A stretch of DNA of 64,000 nucleotides from Haemaphysalis longicornis (GCA_013339765.2 CM023457.1:60009355-60073354), one strand, 5' to 3'. Counted from the first letter of the stretch, positions 46,234-57,308 are shown. The notes: generated by a model not told the origin, from the letters alone. Numbers and translations are program-made.

Positions 46234-47716
46234 ATGGGCTCCCTGTCTGTTTACCAGGCAGGGAGCTCCGGCACCTCTCGGGCTATCAGGGTAAGGTTTG
46301 AGAAGAAAGTACCCCCGTCCCCTGCTTTTTTTCTATGCTGTATGGAAAATTCAACCCCCCCCCGCCCCCCCAAACGTGATCGGTCCCTGAAAAGGGGCCG
46401 CACCGAAGTATCTTTCCCTCCACTTCCAAGCATGAGCTTCCCAAAGCCAGACAAATACTCTCGTTTCCTTGTTATCGAATCTCTTGACACAGCCCGCCCT
46501 CTTGCTTCACAATCAGTATTTTTGATTACAAAATACCTTGATGGAATAATTGGGAAAACCTACAATGCCAAAAAACAACGCACAGGCGAAGTGCTCGTCG
46601 AGGTAAAAAACCAGCAGCAGGCAACCACACTTCTTGGTCAGACGAAAATGGTCGATCTGGACATCAGGGTCACACCCCACCGCAACCTGAATAGCTCGCA
46701 GGGTGTGATCTCTGAGGCAGATCTTCTTAACGAGACAGATGCCGACATTCTTGAAGGTCTAAAGGATCAGGGTGTCACAGCCGTGCGCCGCATCACGATG
46801 CGTAGAGATGATAAGATAATCCCCACGAAACACATTATCCTGACCTTCAACTGCTCCTCACTTCCTGACCATATCAACGCAGGGTTCATCCGATGCTCCA
46901 TTCGTCCTTACATTCCGAACCCGCGCCGCTGCTTTAAGTGCCAGCGGTTCGGGCACGGAACCAACTCCTGCCGTGGTCGTCTGACCTGCGCAAAGTGCGC
47001 TCAGCATGATCATCCATCTGATAATTGTCCATCGTCAACCCTCACCTGCGCCAACTGCCAGGGACCCCATGCCGCCTACTCTCGAACGTGCGAGAAGTTT
47101 AAGCAGGAGAAGGCGATCATTAATGTGAAGGTAACTGAGAACATCACCTTCCCAGAGGCGCGAAAGAGGTTCGCCTCTTTCCCTCTGGGGAGGTACGCCG
47201 ACGCGGCTCGCCGCCCCGGGGGCGGAGCGGCGTCTGGTGTCCACAGGGACCCAGTTCAGCGAGTCTGACCTGGTCCCTGCCCCGCCCCCCCCTGGGTTGC
47301 CTCTGGCAGCCCAACCCGGCACCACGCCGCTTGCTGAGGCAGCAGCGGTTGTGGTGCAAACGTTTTCCGTCGGGACCGGTGCCGCTCCCGCCTCTGTCTC
47401 CCCGTCCTCCAGTGCGTTGGAGGGTACCGAGGTGATGGACACCACGGGCCCCGCACCGGTTCCCACCGCCACCGCACCGCCCGTGCCACCTCTGGCGCCC
47501 CGGACGCCCTCGGCGGTGGCGGCTCAAACGAAGGGCTCCCGAGGGGGGGCCAAGTCCGGGGGACCCGGTCCGTCGGGCACCCCTCGGACATCCGACGACG
47601 ACATGGATGTCGGGCCGTTCCTGCTTGCAACGCAGCGCAAGGAACGCGTCCCGACACCAAAGCCTCCCGACAAGCCAAAAAAGGCGAGAGTCACAGCCCC
47701 GAAAGACGACACATAA
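46234..47716 (+). pseudogene. Outer LINE ORF1 (Gag-like, three zinc knuckles), one frameshift
   Basis: Nucleic-acid chaperone-type protein that would coat LINE RNA. From an ATG at 46234 (or a later ATG at 46342) the frame runs to a stop at 47268. It includes an N-terminal basic region, a globular region and three Cys-rich knuckles from 46930 on: CFKCQRFGHGTNSC, CAKCAQHDHPSDNC and CANCQGPHAAYSRTC. A +1 shift near 47200-47236, within a C/G-rich stretch, moves the reading to a Pro/Ala-rich tail that ends at 47716 with a basic segment (KPKKAR). The shift is probably a single-base indel. Confidence 0.75.
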
Positions 47717-48519
47717 ACAAACACACACACTCCAGAAGCTCTCACACTAAATAATGGGAAGAGAAAACATAATTCAATGGAACTGTAGAGGCCTTCTTAA
47801 AAATCTTGACGATGTGTATGAAATACTGCATGCTAATCAGCCAAGTGTAATGTGTGTTCAGGAAACACATTTGAATTCCAAGCACACAAATTTCTTGAAT
47901 AGTTACATGGTCTTCAGAAAGGACAGGGATGGCTGCACACACTCTTCTGGCGGTGTGGCCATAATCGTCCGGAAATCCTTAGCATGCCACCCTGTCACTT
48001 TAAACACTATCCTTGAGGCTGTAGCAATACGCTTAATAAATATTTAATAGGTTGATAACGGTATGCTCCATATACATTCCTCCTGATGTTACACTTTCGA
48101 GCTCTGACATCGAGGCGCTGGTTGACCAGCTGCCCGAACCATACATCCTGACAGGCGACCTTAATGCTCACAATTCTCTTTGGGGCTCTTCTCGTACGGA
48201 TGCCCGGGGTCGCCTGATAGAGAGGTTTCTCACATCCTCTGGAGCATGCCTTTTCAACAATAAACAGCCTACATATCATAACATAGGACACAACACATAC
48301 TCATGTCTTGACTTGGCTATTGGCTCCGCAGTTCTCTTTCCTCTTCTCGAGTGGGGTGTGGGAACTGATCCATATGGCAGTGACCACTTCCCCACCTCAC
48401 TTACAGACATAGGTAAAGGCCCATGCAGTCCATCTTCCCATAATAGGTTCAATGAAACACGAGCTAACTGGAATACATTTACAGAGACATCCAAACTACA
48501 CCACACATCCATAGGACAC

Positions 48520-48532
48520 CTACACGTTGAAG
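48520..48532 (+). repeat. Target-site duplication of the inner LINE, left copy
   Basis: CTACACGTTGAAG, repeated exactly at 54178-54190. The outer ORF2 reading continues across the duplication once the insert is set aside. Confidence 0.9.
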
Positions 48533-48818
48533 GAGGCAGCCGCTAGGGGGCTAGAGCGTTCGAATGGGCTCCGTGTGGGTCCCGTGCAAAATCTCTTTTC
48601 ACCCTGGAAATTCGCAAGGCACACAAACGTTTCTTGTGTGACGGACTGCTAACATCAAGCGGAACCCGCGGATACCACCCTTTGGACTGTGAGTGAATTA
48701 TTTTTCATTTTACGTCCATCAGAAGCGGACCGGTGCCCGGCGACCGCGATAAGCCTAACGCTGACCGAGGCAGCGGCGGCCGCGGCTGCTCGCCGCACAG
48801 CCCAGGACTTCGGCAGCC

Positions 48819-50588
48819 ATGAAGAAATCCCCGAAGAGCTCCGGAACATCCCGGCAAGAATCCCAAGGCAGTACGCGCACCTCAGGTGAGCGATGTCAAG
48901 ACAGCGAAATGGAAGAATGTGACAGCGAAGTGCCTTCTGCGTCGAACCAGCATGGCGACGCTGCTGGCCAGCCGACCTTGGACACCGGCACCATGGACGC
49001 CAACGACGATGTGGGATGGATACAAGCCCTCAGCAGAAGAGAAAAACAGAGGTTGAACAAGGAAAAGAAAGCAGAGTTGACAGTGAAAGAGAGCGGAAAG
49101 GCCTCGCTGTCAAGTAAGCCTTTTTCAAAACCTGAAAATGAAATGCAACGTCTTCAACGCCGGCGACTCCCACCGCTGCCGAGGGATGACGTCAAAATAG
49201 TCATGAAGCCGCGTAAGGGCCTCTCGCTCAAAGACTACAGCACCATCGAAATAACGAAAGCCATTGCTGAAGCGTGCGAGCAAGGGGAAAAATATCTGCA
49301 CAAGTTTGTCGTGCGCCCGCGTCTTGGCTCAAATATTCTAATAATGAGCACGCCAGACACGGAAGCGGCGAACGCGCTGCGAAAAATCTCCCGCATCAAC
49401 ATAAGAGGCACCTCACACGAGGTAGTGACTTACGTAGCCTTTTCGGAAGAAGAGGTGAAAGGAGTTGTGCATGGTTTTCCGCAAGACACGACCCCATCAG
49501 AACTCATGGACGGATTACGTATCCGTACCCACAACACCAAAATTATACAAGCCCGCATGCTAGGAAAATCGAAGACTGCTTTGATTACCTTCGAAGGCAA
49601 CACCGTGCCAAAAGTGGTGTACTTCTACGGCGGAGAAATGCCCTGCTATTTGTACAGACCCACCAGGCAAGTGTGTTACATATGCATGACACCCGGACAC
49701 CGATCTGATGTGTGCCCCACCCCAGCAGTCAAGAAGTGCCCGAACTGTGCTGTTGAAAACCCAGAAGACTGTCACCCGTGTCAGCCCAGGTGCGTGCTGT
49801 GCAACGAACAACATCCTACTGGCTCGAAAGAATGTCCACTGAAGCTCAGGAAAGCAAGGATACCGCAGGGTAACCAAAATCAAAGGAAGTCAAGAAGAGA
49901 CGACACCAAGGACCGCAAACAACAACGTCGCAGGTGGTTCAGCACCGAGTGGCCGGACTTGGACGAGCAGAAAGAGGGAAGAGACAGATCCCAGTCCAGG
50001 GTGACGTCCCAACACAAGTCCCCCAGCACCTCAAAGAAGAAAGAGGATACAAAGACGGTTAAGCCTAAAGACTCCAGAGGCGCAGAAACCAAGAAACCCC
50101 CCAAGGTGAGCTGGTCTACGGTCGCTGCCTCCCTGGCTAACACCAATACGAAAGTTGACACACACAAATCAGAGCAAGATCGAATAATTGAGGAGCTCAA
50201 AGCACAAATTGACAAACAGAACGCAGAGATTGCAGACCTCAAAAAACAACTACGGCAACTCCCCAGGCAAATAGTACGCGAGAACCATCAGTCACAATCC
50301 AAAAACCGCATGCCCTTCCCTCAAACTCAGCCCCCACCCATACCTCAGCCCTCGGTCCCGGAAGGTCTCTTAAATGACCCCAGTGGTATTGGGCTCTTCC
50401 TAGCTCAAATGCTCGAGGTAATGAACAACCGTTTCGACATACTACAGAGACAAGTAGATGCAAATAAAATAAGAAACACTGACGGTAAGAGAAAACTAGA
50501 AATGCCGGGACATCCAAGGAAAGAAAAACAGCAGATCCTAGAAAAGGATGAAAGTGACTCTGATTTCAGCTTTAGCGATGAAGAATAA
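48819..50588 (+). CDS. Inner LINE ORF1 protein (RNA-binding, zinc knuckles), intact
   Basis: A 589-residue ORF1 protein that would bind the LINE transcript and form the ribonucleoprotein. It has a charged N-terminus, then a globular region (about residues 100-270), then three Cys/His knuckles: CYICMTPGHRSDVC (Cys-X2-Cys-X4-His-X4-Cys), a variant with CPNCAVENPEDC, and CVLCNEQHPTGSKEC. A Lys/Arg/Ser-rich linker follows, then a coiled-coil-like helix (RIIEELKAQIDKQNAEIADL). The end is acidic (DESDSDFSFSDEE). It starts at the first ATG after the 5' UTR (48819) and overlaps ORF2 by 41 nt. It is longer than the outer element's ORF1 and not closely alike, so the two are different families. Confidence 0.9.
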   Translation: MKKSPKSSGTSRQESQGSTRTSGERCQDSEMEECDSEVPSASNQHGDAAGQPTLDTGTMDANDDVGWIQALSRREKQRLNKEKKAELTVKESGKASLSSKPFSKPENEMQRLQRRRLPPLPRDDVKIVMKPRKGLSLKDYSTIEITKAIAEACEQGEKYLHKFVVRPRLGSNILIMSTPDTEAANALRKISRINIRGTSHEVVTYVAFSEEEVKGVVHGFPQDTTPSELMDGLRIRTHNTKIIQARMLGKSKTALITFEGNTVPKVVYFYGGEMPCYLYRPTRQVCYICMTPGHRSDVCPTPAVKKCPNCAVENPEDCHPCQPRCVLCNEQHPTGSKECPLKLRKARIPQGNQNQRKSRRDDTKDRKQQRRRWFSTEWPDLDEQKEGRDRSQSRVTSQHKSPSTSKKKEDTKTVKPKDSRGAETKKPPKVSWSTVAASLANTNTKVDTHKSEQDRIIEELKAQIDKQNAEIADLKKQLRQLPRQIVRENHQSQSKNRMPFPQTQPPPIPQPSVPEGLLNDPSGIGLFLAQMLEVMNNRFDILQRQVDANKIRNTDGKRKLEMPGHPRKEKQQILEKDESDSDFSFSDEE

Positions 50589-53500
50589 AGGGATGTCCAC
50601 TACTAAGAATCACCTTGAAATCTGGCAGTGGAATTGCAGAAGTCTACTACGTAAACAACACAGTTTAGAAAAATACATAGAAACAGCACCAATCCAACCT
50701 GATGTCATATGTCTTCAGGAAGCAGGCAACAACGCCAGGCTGCTGGGCTACAATACAATTAAAGGACAAGAAGAAACCCGCATAGCTACTCTCGTCAGAA
50801 AGGACATAACAACCATACAACACGCGCTCGAGACAGCCACTTCTCACGCCATTCTCATAGAGATAGTCCCAACGAAAAGAGGGAAGAAAAGCACTTTTGT
50901 GCTGAACATTTACAGCCCCCCGCGAAAAAGTGATGAAAGATTCGAGGATCTATTCCAGGAAGCTATCAAGAAATCAAAGGGCAATCAGGTCATCGTACTA
51001 GGTGACTTCAATGCTCCCCATAGAGAATGGGGCTATAAACGTAACTCGAGAAAGGGAAACAATATTATTACCGCAGCGGAGATCTGCAACCTAACTCTCG
51101 TCAGTGACCCTAATCAACCAACCAGAACTGGCGGAGAAAATGCAAGGGATACATGCCCCGATTTAACCTTCGTAAAGGAGGAAGAAGACGTCGTGTGGAC
51201 AAATTTAGGAGAGAATTTGGGCAGTGATCACTCGATAATTAGTATCTCAATCCGGACTGTCCAATTTCGGAGGCGTCTCGGGACAGTTAGGATTACCGAT
51301 TGGAAAAAGTTCAGGGAATACTTGAGTGGTGACAGCAATCCGGAGGAAGTAACTTCCATCAGGGAATGGTGTGCCAACGTGAAAGAAAAGTACAAACGTT
51401 CCACAGCATTTTTACAAACTTCAACGCAGACTCCAAATATCGACTCCCATCTGGCGCACCTATGGGAAGCAAGAAATAGCCTGACGAGAAGGTGGAAGAG
51501 GCAAAAGAGAAACCGAAAGCTAAAAAGAAGGATTGCAGAAATCACTAAGAAAGCGAGAGAATATGCCGATGTCTTAGCAAGACAAAATTGGAACCATTTT
51601 TGTGAATCACTGCAAGGAACGTTGAGCACCTCAAAAACATGGGCGATCCTTAGAAGCATGCTAGACCCCCTTGCAACAAGGATGGAAAGCAACCACATGC
51701 TCAAAAGGATAGCCCATACATTTGAAGGTAGCAACGAGGACCTCATTGAAGCCTTAAAGAAAAAACTCAAAGGCAAACAGGTCCCAGAGCCCTACAGTGA
51801 AGTGTACAGGGGAAAACCAAACCAACTTCTGGACCAAGACATCACCAAGGAGGAGGTTTACAGCGCCATTATGGCTGCCAAAAAGAACAGCGCCCCAGGA
51901 TCCGATGGTATAACAAATGCGATGATCAGGAACCTCGGTGACAGACAAGTAGAAGAACTAACAGAATATATTAACAATAATCTGTGGATCAAGGGCGAAG
52001 TCCCTCCCGATTGGAAGCACTCAGATGTCATAACAATACCGAAACGAGGAAAAAAGCCAGGAATCGACGCACTGAGACCTATATCTTTGACATCATGTGT
52101 GGGAAAAATATTCGAAAGAGTCGTTATGAACAGACTGTCAAACTTCATCGAGGACAACAACCTTGTACCACACACCATGTTGGGCTTCAGAAAGGGCATC
52201 TCCACGCAGGATGCATTTCTAATCCTCAAAGAAGAAGTGCTACAGAACATCCCAAGAGGAGGCGAACACCTTATCTTGGCTTTAGATTTAAAGGGAGCCT
52301 TTGATCATGTGTCCCACAGGGCCATTCTACAAGCACTTAACGAATTACATTGCGGAGTGAGGACATACAACTACGTCAAAGCCTTCTTATCAGACCGCAC
52401 AGCATCCATTGGGATTGGAGACGTTCGCTCCGACGCCTTCAAAATGCCAAACAAAGGAACACCACAAGGATCTATTATCTCCCCCTTGCTTTTTAATATT
52501 ACAATGATTAACATAGCAAAGAAACTCCAAGACATCCCCGACATAGGTTCCATATTGTACGCCGACGACATAACCATCTGGGCCACTAAAGGCTCCCTGG
52601 CTCAAAAGGAACAGGCACTCCAAGAAGCCACGAACTGGGTGGAAAAGTTGGCAAGGGATAACGGCCTAGAGTGCGCACCAGAAAAATCCGAAGTTATCAG
52701 AGTCCACGACGCCAGATATAGGAGCCCAGGGGAGATAAAAATCAAGGTTGGGGACCACGAAGTAGCAGAGACAGATAAATTAAGAATCCTTGGGATGATT
52801 GTTCAAAGCAATGGCAGAGCAAACTTTACAATTGCAAAAATTAAAAAATCAACGCTGCAAATTGCCAAGATAGTTAGGAGGATAACCAAAAAGAGAGCAG
52901 GGCTGAAAGAAGAAGAAACCTTGCGTATCATGCAGGCCTTAGTAGTAAGCAGAGTTGCTTACAGTCTGCCTTTTCACTCTCTAAACAGGCAGGAAAAGGA
53001 ACAGGCCAACGTTATATTGCGTACTGCATACAAAGCGGCTCTCGGTCTTCCCAACTACACGGCAAATGAAAAACTCATGAATCTCGGCGTGTCTAACACT
53101 TTTGAAGAAATTTGTGAAGCTACCCTTGTTTCACAAAAGGAAAGGCTGCAAAAGACAAGAACTGGCAGGGCCATTCTGCAAAGAGTAGGCTCCAGGTTAG
53201 ATGTACAATCAATTATCGACAAAGAAGACCTAAGCAACGCCGCCAGAGAGAAATTGAAAGCGCTCCCCATTCCAAGAAACATGGACCCCCACTTACATGA
53301 AGACAGAAGGAAAGCCAGGGTCAATTTCCTACGCAGAAAGTTGGAAAAAAACCCAAACGTTGTATATACAGACGCTGGCTTTTACGACAAGACCAATGCT
53401 TCCCTAGTCATCGTCGACCAAGAAGGAGTAATCAGGGACTGTCTCACATTAACGAACACCAGCACAGAGGAGGCCGAAACTGGCGCCCTTCTATTGGCCG

Positions 53501-54132
53501 TAAGGTATGGAGAATTCCAAGGAAAAAGCCTCCAAATAATTACGGACTCTAAGAAAGCCGTACAAAACATTATAAATGGCCGAATCCACAAAAGGCTCAC
53601 AAAAATTTTACCTGTAAATATCACAAAGTTCCAAAATATCATTTGGACACCGGGACATGAGGAGCTTGAGGGTAATGAGAGAGCAGACCAAGCTGCGCGA
53701 GAACTTACTAACCGCTCAGCCAGTAGTCTTAGCTTCCTCACCCCTCTCCCAAATACCTTCGGTGAGCGACTCAACATTCAAAGAAAAGCCAGAGCTCTCT
53801 TTCCTCCACCAGATAAAAGCTTAACAGCTGCAGAGCATCAGTCTCTTAGACAAATACAGACGAACACCTATCCCAACATCCTCAGGCTATCGAAGATGTT
53901 CCCCGAGAAATTCACAAACGCATGTAATAAGTGCGGTGAAATATCCACCCTATTCCATGCATCCTGGGGTTGTCGTACTATATGGCCCTCAGTAAACACC
54001 AACACCAAGTTATATGAGCTATGGGAGGCAGCTCTGGCCAGCTCTGACCCTGGGGTTCAGAAGTATCTGATCTTTAGGGCCAAGACTGGGGCAGAGGAAA
54101 CAGGGGCCCTGGAAGGAGGGAACCTACCCTAG
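50548..54132 (+). CDS. Inner LINE ORF2 polyprotein: EEP endonuclease, reverse transcriptase, RNase H, zinc finger; intact
   Basis: A protein of up to 1194 residues that would nick chromosomal DNA and copy the LINE RNA there. The EEP endonuclease has WNCRS (Asn29), QEAG (Glu58), GDFNAP (Asp153, Asn155) and SDH (Asp227, His228). Reverse transcriptase motifs are APGSDGIT, LDLKGAFDH (Asp580), TPQGSIISPLLF and YADD (671-674). RNase H has a full set of acidic and His residues (Asp942, Glu977, Asp1000, His1037, Asp1047). A Cys-X2-Cys-X7-His-X4-Cys finger (1126-1142) ends the protein. The frame begins at 50548 inside the end of ORF1, +1 relative to it. Start codons at 50578 and 50593 are alternatives, the last lying just after the ORF1 stop. 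Confidence 0.93.
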   Translation: MKVTLISALAMKNKGMSTTKNHLEIWQWNCRSLLRKQHSLEKYIETAPIQPDVICLQEAGNNARLLGYNTIKGQEETRIATLVRKDITTIQHALETATSHAILIEIVPTKRGKKSTFVLNIYSPPRKSDERFEDLFQEAIKKSKGNQVIVLGDFNAPHREWGYKRNSRKGNNIITAAEICNLTLVSDPNQPTRTGGENARDTCPDLTFVKEEEDVVWTNLGENLGSDHSIISISIRTVQFRRRLGTVRITDWKKFREYLSGDSNPEEVTSIREWCANVKEKYKRSTAFLQTSTQTPNIDSHLAHLWEARNSLTRRWKRQKRNRKLKRRIAEITKKAREYADVLARQNWNHFCESLQGTLSTSKTWAILRSMLDPLATRMESNHMLKRIAHTFEGSNEDLIEALKKKLKGKQVPEPYSEVYRGKPNQLLDQDITKEEVYSAIMAAKKNSAPGSDGITNAMIRNLGDRQVEELTEYINNNLWIKGEVPPDWKHSDVITIPKRGKKPGIDALRPISLTSCVGKIFERVVMNRLSNFIEDNNLVPHTMLGFRKGISTQDAFLILKEEVLQNIPRGGEHLILALDLKGAFDHVSHRAILQALNELHCGVRTYNYVKAFLSDRTASIGIGDVRSDAFKMPNKGTPQGSIISPLLFNITMINIAKKLQDIPDIGSILYADDITIWATKGSLAQKEQALQEATNWVEKLARDNGLECAPEKSEVIRVHDARYRSPGEIKIKVGDHEVAETDKLRILGMIVQSNGRANFTIAKIKKSTLQIAKIVRRITKKRAGLKEEETLRIMQALVVSRVAYSLPFHSLNRQEKEQANVILRTAYKAALGLPNYTANEKLMNLGVSNTFEEICEATLVSQKERLQKTRTGRAILQRVGSRLDVQSIIDKEDLSNAAREKLKALPIPRNMDPHLHEDRRKARVNFLRRKLEKNPNVVYTDAGFYDKTNASLVIVDQEGVIRDCLTLTNTSTEEAETGALLLAVRYGEFQGKSLQIITDSKKAVQNIINGRIHKRLTKILPVNITKFQNIIWTPGHEELEGNERADQAARELTNRSASSLSFLTPLPNTFGERLNIQRKARALFPPPDKSLTAAEHQSLRQIQTNTYPNILRLSKMFPEKFTNACNKCGEISTLFHASWGCRTIWPSVNTNTKLYELWEAALASSDPGVQKYLIFRAKTGAEETGALEGGNLP

Positions 54133-54177
54133 TTCAATCAAGACCTTTCAGTTCAAATAAACGTTTCATCTCTCTCT
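54133..54177 (+). other. Inner LINE 3' UTR and CT tail
   Basis: Only about 45 nt: an AAATAAACG polyadenylation-like motif, then TTTCAT and (CT)n to the duplication at 54178. The tail type matches the related stub at 41249. Confidence 0.85.
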
Positions 54178-54190
54178 CTACACGTTGAAG
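54178..54190 (+). repeat. Target-site duplication of the inner LINE, right copy
   Basis: CTACACGTTGAAG, identical to 48520-48532. Confidence 0.9.
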
Positions 54191-57100
54191 AATCTACCCA
54201 ACTCCTCACGGCGCACATCCTCGACGCCGCCGAAAAGTCTATTCCCCACGCCTCTGGTGCCCCGCGCAACCAGAGGAGGCCGTGGTGGAATGAGGACTGT
54301 AGGCGGGCGCGAGAGGCCCAGAACAAGGCGTGGGGTATCCTTCGTCGGTACCCCACGTCGGGAAACCTCCTCTTGTTCAAACGGGCCAAGGCGTTGGGAA
54401 AACGTGTGCGCCGTGAGGCAAAACGAGAGAGTTGGCGTACATTCATAACATCAATAAACTCCTACACAGACACAAGGAAAGTATGGACACGAATACGCAA
54501 ACTCAAGGGACAACAAACACACAGCCTGCCTCTGGTCAGCACTACAGGGGACAAACTCGAAGACCAGGCTGACACACTCGCACAACACTTCCAACACGTG
54601 TCCAGTTCAGCACACTACACAAACACTTTCCTGAAACATAAAGCCTGTTGTGAAAAGAAGTCCCTACGCGACAACAACAAATCACAGACTTCTTACAACT
54701 CCCTGTTTTCACTACATGAACTGAGGGCTGCTCTGAGCACGTGTAAACCCTCAGCTCCAGGCCCAGACAACATTACATACACAATGATACAACACCTACA
54801 CGCAGACATACTTGAAGCACTTCTACATCTATATAATAAAATATGGCTTTCGGGGCACATTCCACACTCTTGGAGGGAGGCCATTGTAGTGGCTTTCTTG
54901 AAGGAGGGAAAGGACCCGTCGTCCCCCTCAAGTTATCGTCCAATAGCCCTGACGAGCTGCCTGTGCAAGCTCTTCGAGAAGATGATCAATCGCAGGCTCG
55001 TGTACTTCCTTGAGTACAATGGTCTTCTCGAGAGCTGCCAGGCAGGCTTTAGGGTGGGGCGATCGACGAACGATCAACTGGTTCAACTTGATTCATACAT
55101 CAAGGATGCCTTCGTGCATAAGCAGTATTGCGTAACTGTCTTTTTCGATCTCGAGAAGGCCTACGACACCGCTTGGCGTTATGGGATCCTTAGTGACCTC
55201 AGGTCATTCGGTCTTTCGGGTAATATGTTGAACACCCTTGTAAGTTATTTGTCGGAGAGAACGTTCAGAGTAAGAGTTGGTTGTGCACTCAAAGGTTCAC
55301 GTCCAAGAAAACGGCGTGCCGCAAGGTGGCGTGTTGAGTTGCACTCTCTTCATAGTAAAGATGAACTCTCTTGGAAAGGCACTGCCACCAACAATCTCTT
55401 ATTCCATGTATGTAGACGACGTGCAAATATCTTTTAAATCATGTAATATGTCAATATGCGAACGTCAAGTCCAGCTCGGTGTCAAGAAGCTTGCCGGCTG
55501 GGCAGACAGGAATGGGTTTAGATTGAATCATGCAAAAAGCTCCTGCGTTGTGTTCTCCAGGAAGCGCGGGGTCCATCCGGACCCAGACATTACCCTCAAT
55601 GGCGTGTCGCTTCCTGTGAACAAGGAGCACAAGTTCTTAGGTGTTGTGTTTGACCAGAAACTCACATTCATTCCACACATCAAGGAACTTAAACATAAAT
55701 GTCTGAAAACAATGAATATACTTAAGGTTCTCTCCCATCAATCATATGGATCCAACAAAGAACTACTACTACGGCTTCATACTGCTTTGGTTGGGTCTCG
55801 CTTAGACTATGGCAGTGTGGTATATGGGTCGGCGACTAAAACAGCGTTGCGAATGCTTGACCCAGTGCTACACTTGGGGCTACGGCTTGCGTCGGGTGCT
55901 TTTCGTACTAGCCCTGTTGAGAGTCTGTATGCCGAGTGTAATACGTGGAGCCTTGAGAACCAACGGACGTACATGGACTTACTTTATGCTTTTAAAATTT
56001 CATCGCTGAATAACCATCCTTTTTATCCTGTCTTTAACGACACATCCACATCTGTGCTTTTTGTAAATCGCCCATCCGTTCCTCTGCCCTTTTCACTTCG
56101 AGTGAGAGAGCGAGCCTCGGATCTGAGCGCTTCGTTTTTAGACGTGTACAGATCATCCTTTTCAGACATTTTACCTCCTTGGAAAGTTCGTCCTGTTTCC
56201 TCCGACCTTTCTTTTATGAAACTTGACAAAAATCGGGTACCGCGAGCTGCTATACTGCAGCACTTTCTGTCTCTGCAGTTTAAATACCCACTTGCAGAAT
56301 TTTACAGTGACGCGTCTAAAACCTCCACTATGGTCTCCTGCGCTGCTCATGGTCCGAATTTCAGTGCAGCCAGAACCATGAGCGTCCACACAACAATTTT
56401 CTCAGCAGAAGCATATGGAATTTTATTGATTGTACGACACATACTTGAAAATCAAATTCCAAAGTCTATCATCTACACAGATTCCTTGAGTGTTGTTCGC
56501 TCACTGTCATCGCATACACCCCCCAAAAACCACATAGTTAATCTTGTATTTAAATCTATCATGTCTGTGTATGCGCAGAAGCATCAGCTGCTCCTCTGCT
56601 GGGTCCCAGGACACGCTGGGATCGCTGGAAACGAGTTGGCAGACGAGAGGGCAGCTGCTGCTGCACTCAGGAACACTGTAGACATAACAACCGTACCATA
56701 TACAGACCTCAAGCCACACATAAGACAACACTTGCGTAGAACATGGCAAACACACTGGAGTGAACAGACAGATAACAAGTTACACGCTATAAAACCACGA
56801 TTGGGACCATACACCACTGACACACGCAACAGACACACAGAAGTCGCCTTGGGTAGGCTGCGGATAGGGCACACCCATGCAACTCACTCGTATCTGCTGA
56901 CGGGATCTTCTAGACCCCAGTGCAGCAGGTGCGGAGAGGCCCTATCCGTAGTGCACATACTAATCACATGCAAGGCACTTCACACAACACGACACAAACA
57001 CTTCAGAGAACTCTACAGACAACATATTCCCTACATCCATCGTTTTTCCTAGGTGATGATGCCATTGTTTCCGTGAAACGTGTGTTTGAGTATTTGTCCG

Positions 57101-57308
57101 ACGTCAAGTTTTTAAACCTCATTTCCTATCACGCATCATGAAATCTGGCCCTATACACCAGCCATGCTCATTGTAGTTTTGTGACTTTACTTTTGTTTTT
57201 GCTGATTTTACTTAGTGTTTAAGGTTTCACCCCTATCATCGACTATTGTTTTGGCGCTCTTTGCCCCAGTTGGCCTTGCGCCATAAACATCCAACGATCA
57301 TCATCATC

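Larger units (their letters stand above)
48533..54177 (+). mobile_element. Inner non-LTR retrotransposon, apparently full-length with two intact ORFs
   Basis: A 5.65-kb element inserted into ORF2 of the outer LINE in the same orientation and flanked by a perfect 13-bp duplication. It has a 5' UTR of about 286 nt, ORF1 (48819-50588), ORF2 (50548-54132) and a short 3' UTR containing AAATAAACG, ending in a CTCTCTCT tail. No stop or frameshift interrupts either ORF and all catalytic motifs read correctly. Together these indicate a young insertion that could be autonomous. EEP endonuclease plus RNase H again suggests the I/R1/LOA-type groups. Confidence 0.9.
47754..57052 (+). pseudogene. Outer LINE ORF2 (EEP endonuclease-RT-RNase H), broken by two frameshifts and a nested LINE
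   Basis: It starts at ATG 47754 with the endonuclease signature IIQWNCRG, followed by CVQETH. A frameshift at about 48040-48050 gives a stop at 48047. The frame resumes with TGDLNAHNSLWG and GSDHFPTS. After the nested element it continues from 54191 with reverse transcriptase motifs (SYRPIALTSCLCKLFEK, FFDLEKAYDT). A second frameshift at about 55280 precedes VPQGGVL and YVDD (55409-55420). RNase H follows (YSDASKT near 56303, IYTDSLSVVRS, CWVPGHAGIAGNELADE) and a Cys-X2-Cys-X8-His-X4-Cys finger (CSRCGEALSVVHILITC), stopping at 57052. Catalytic residues are preserved apart from the breaks, so decay is moderate. Confidence 0.85.
46074..57308 (+). mobile_element. Outer non-LTR retrotransposon (RNase H-bearing), split by a nested LINE
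   Basis: A two-ORF element of about 5.6 kb once the nested insertion is ignored. It is bounded by a 14-bp duplication AACCCTTCAGTCCC at 46060-46073 and about 57309-57322, and ends in an ATCATCATC tail. Gene order is a 5' UTR, ORF1 with zinc knuckles, then ORF2 with EEP endonuclease, reverse transcriptase, RNase H and a C-terminal Cys/His finger. RNase H together with an EEP endonuclease points to the I/R1-type groups of LINEs; the exact clade was not determined. ORF1 and ORF2 carry frameshifts and ORF2 is interrupted, so it is inactive. Confidence 0.85.
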
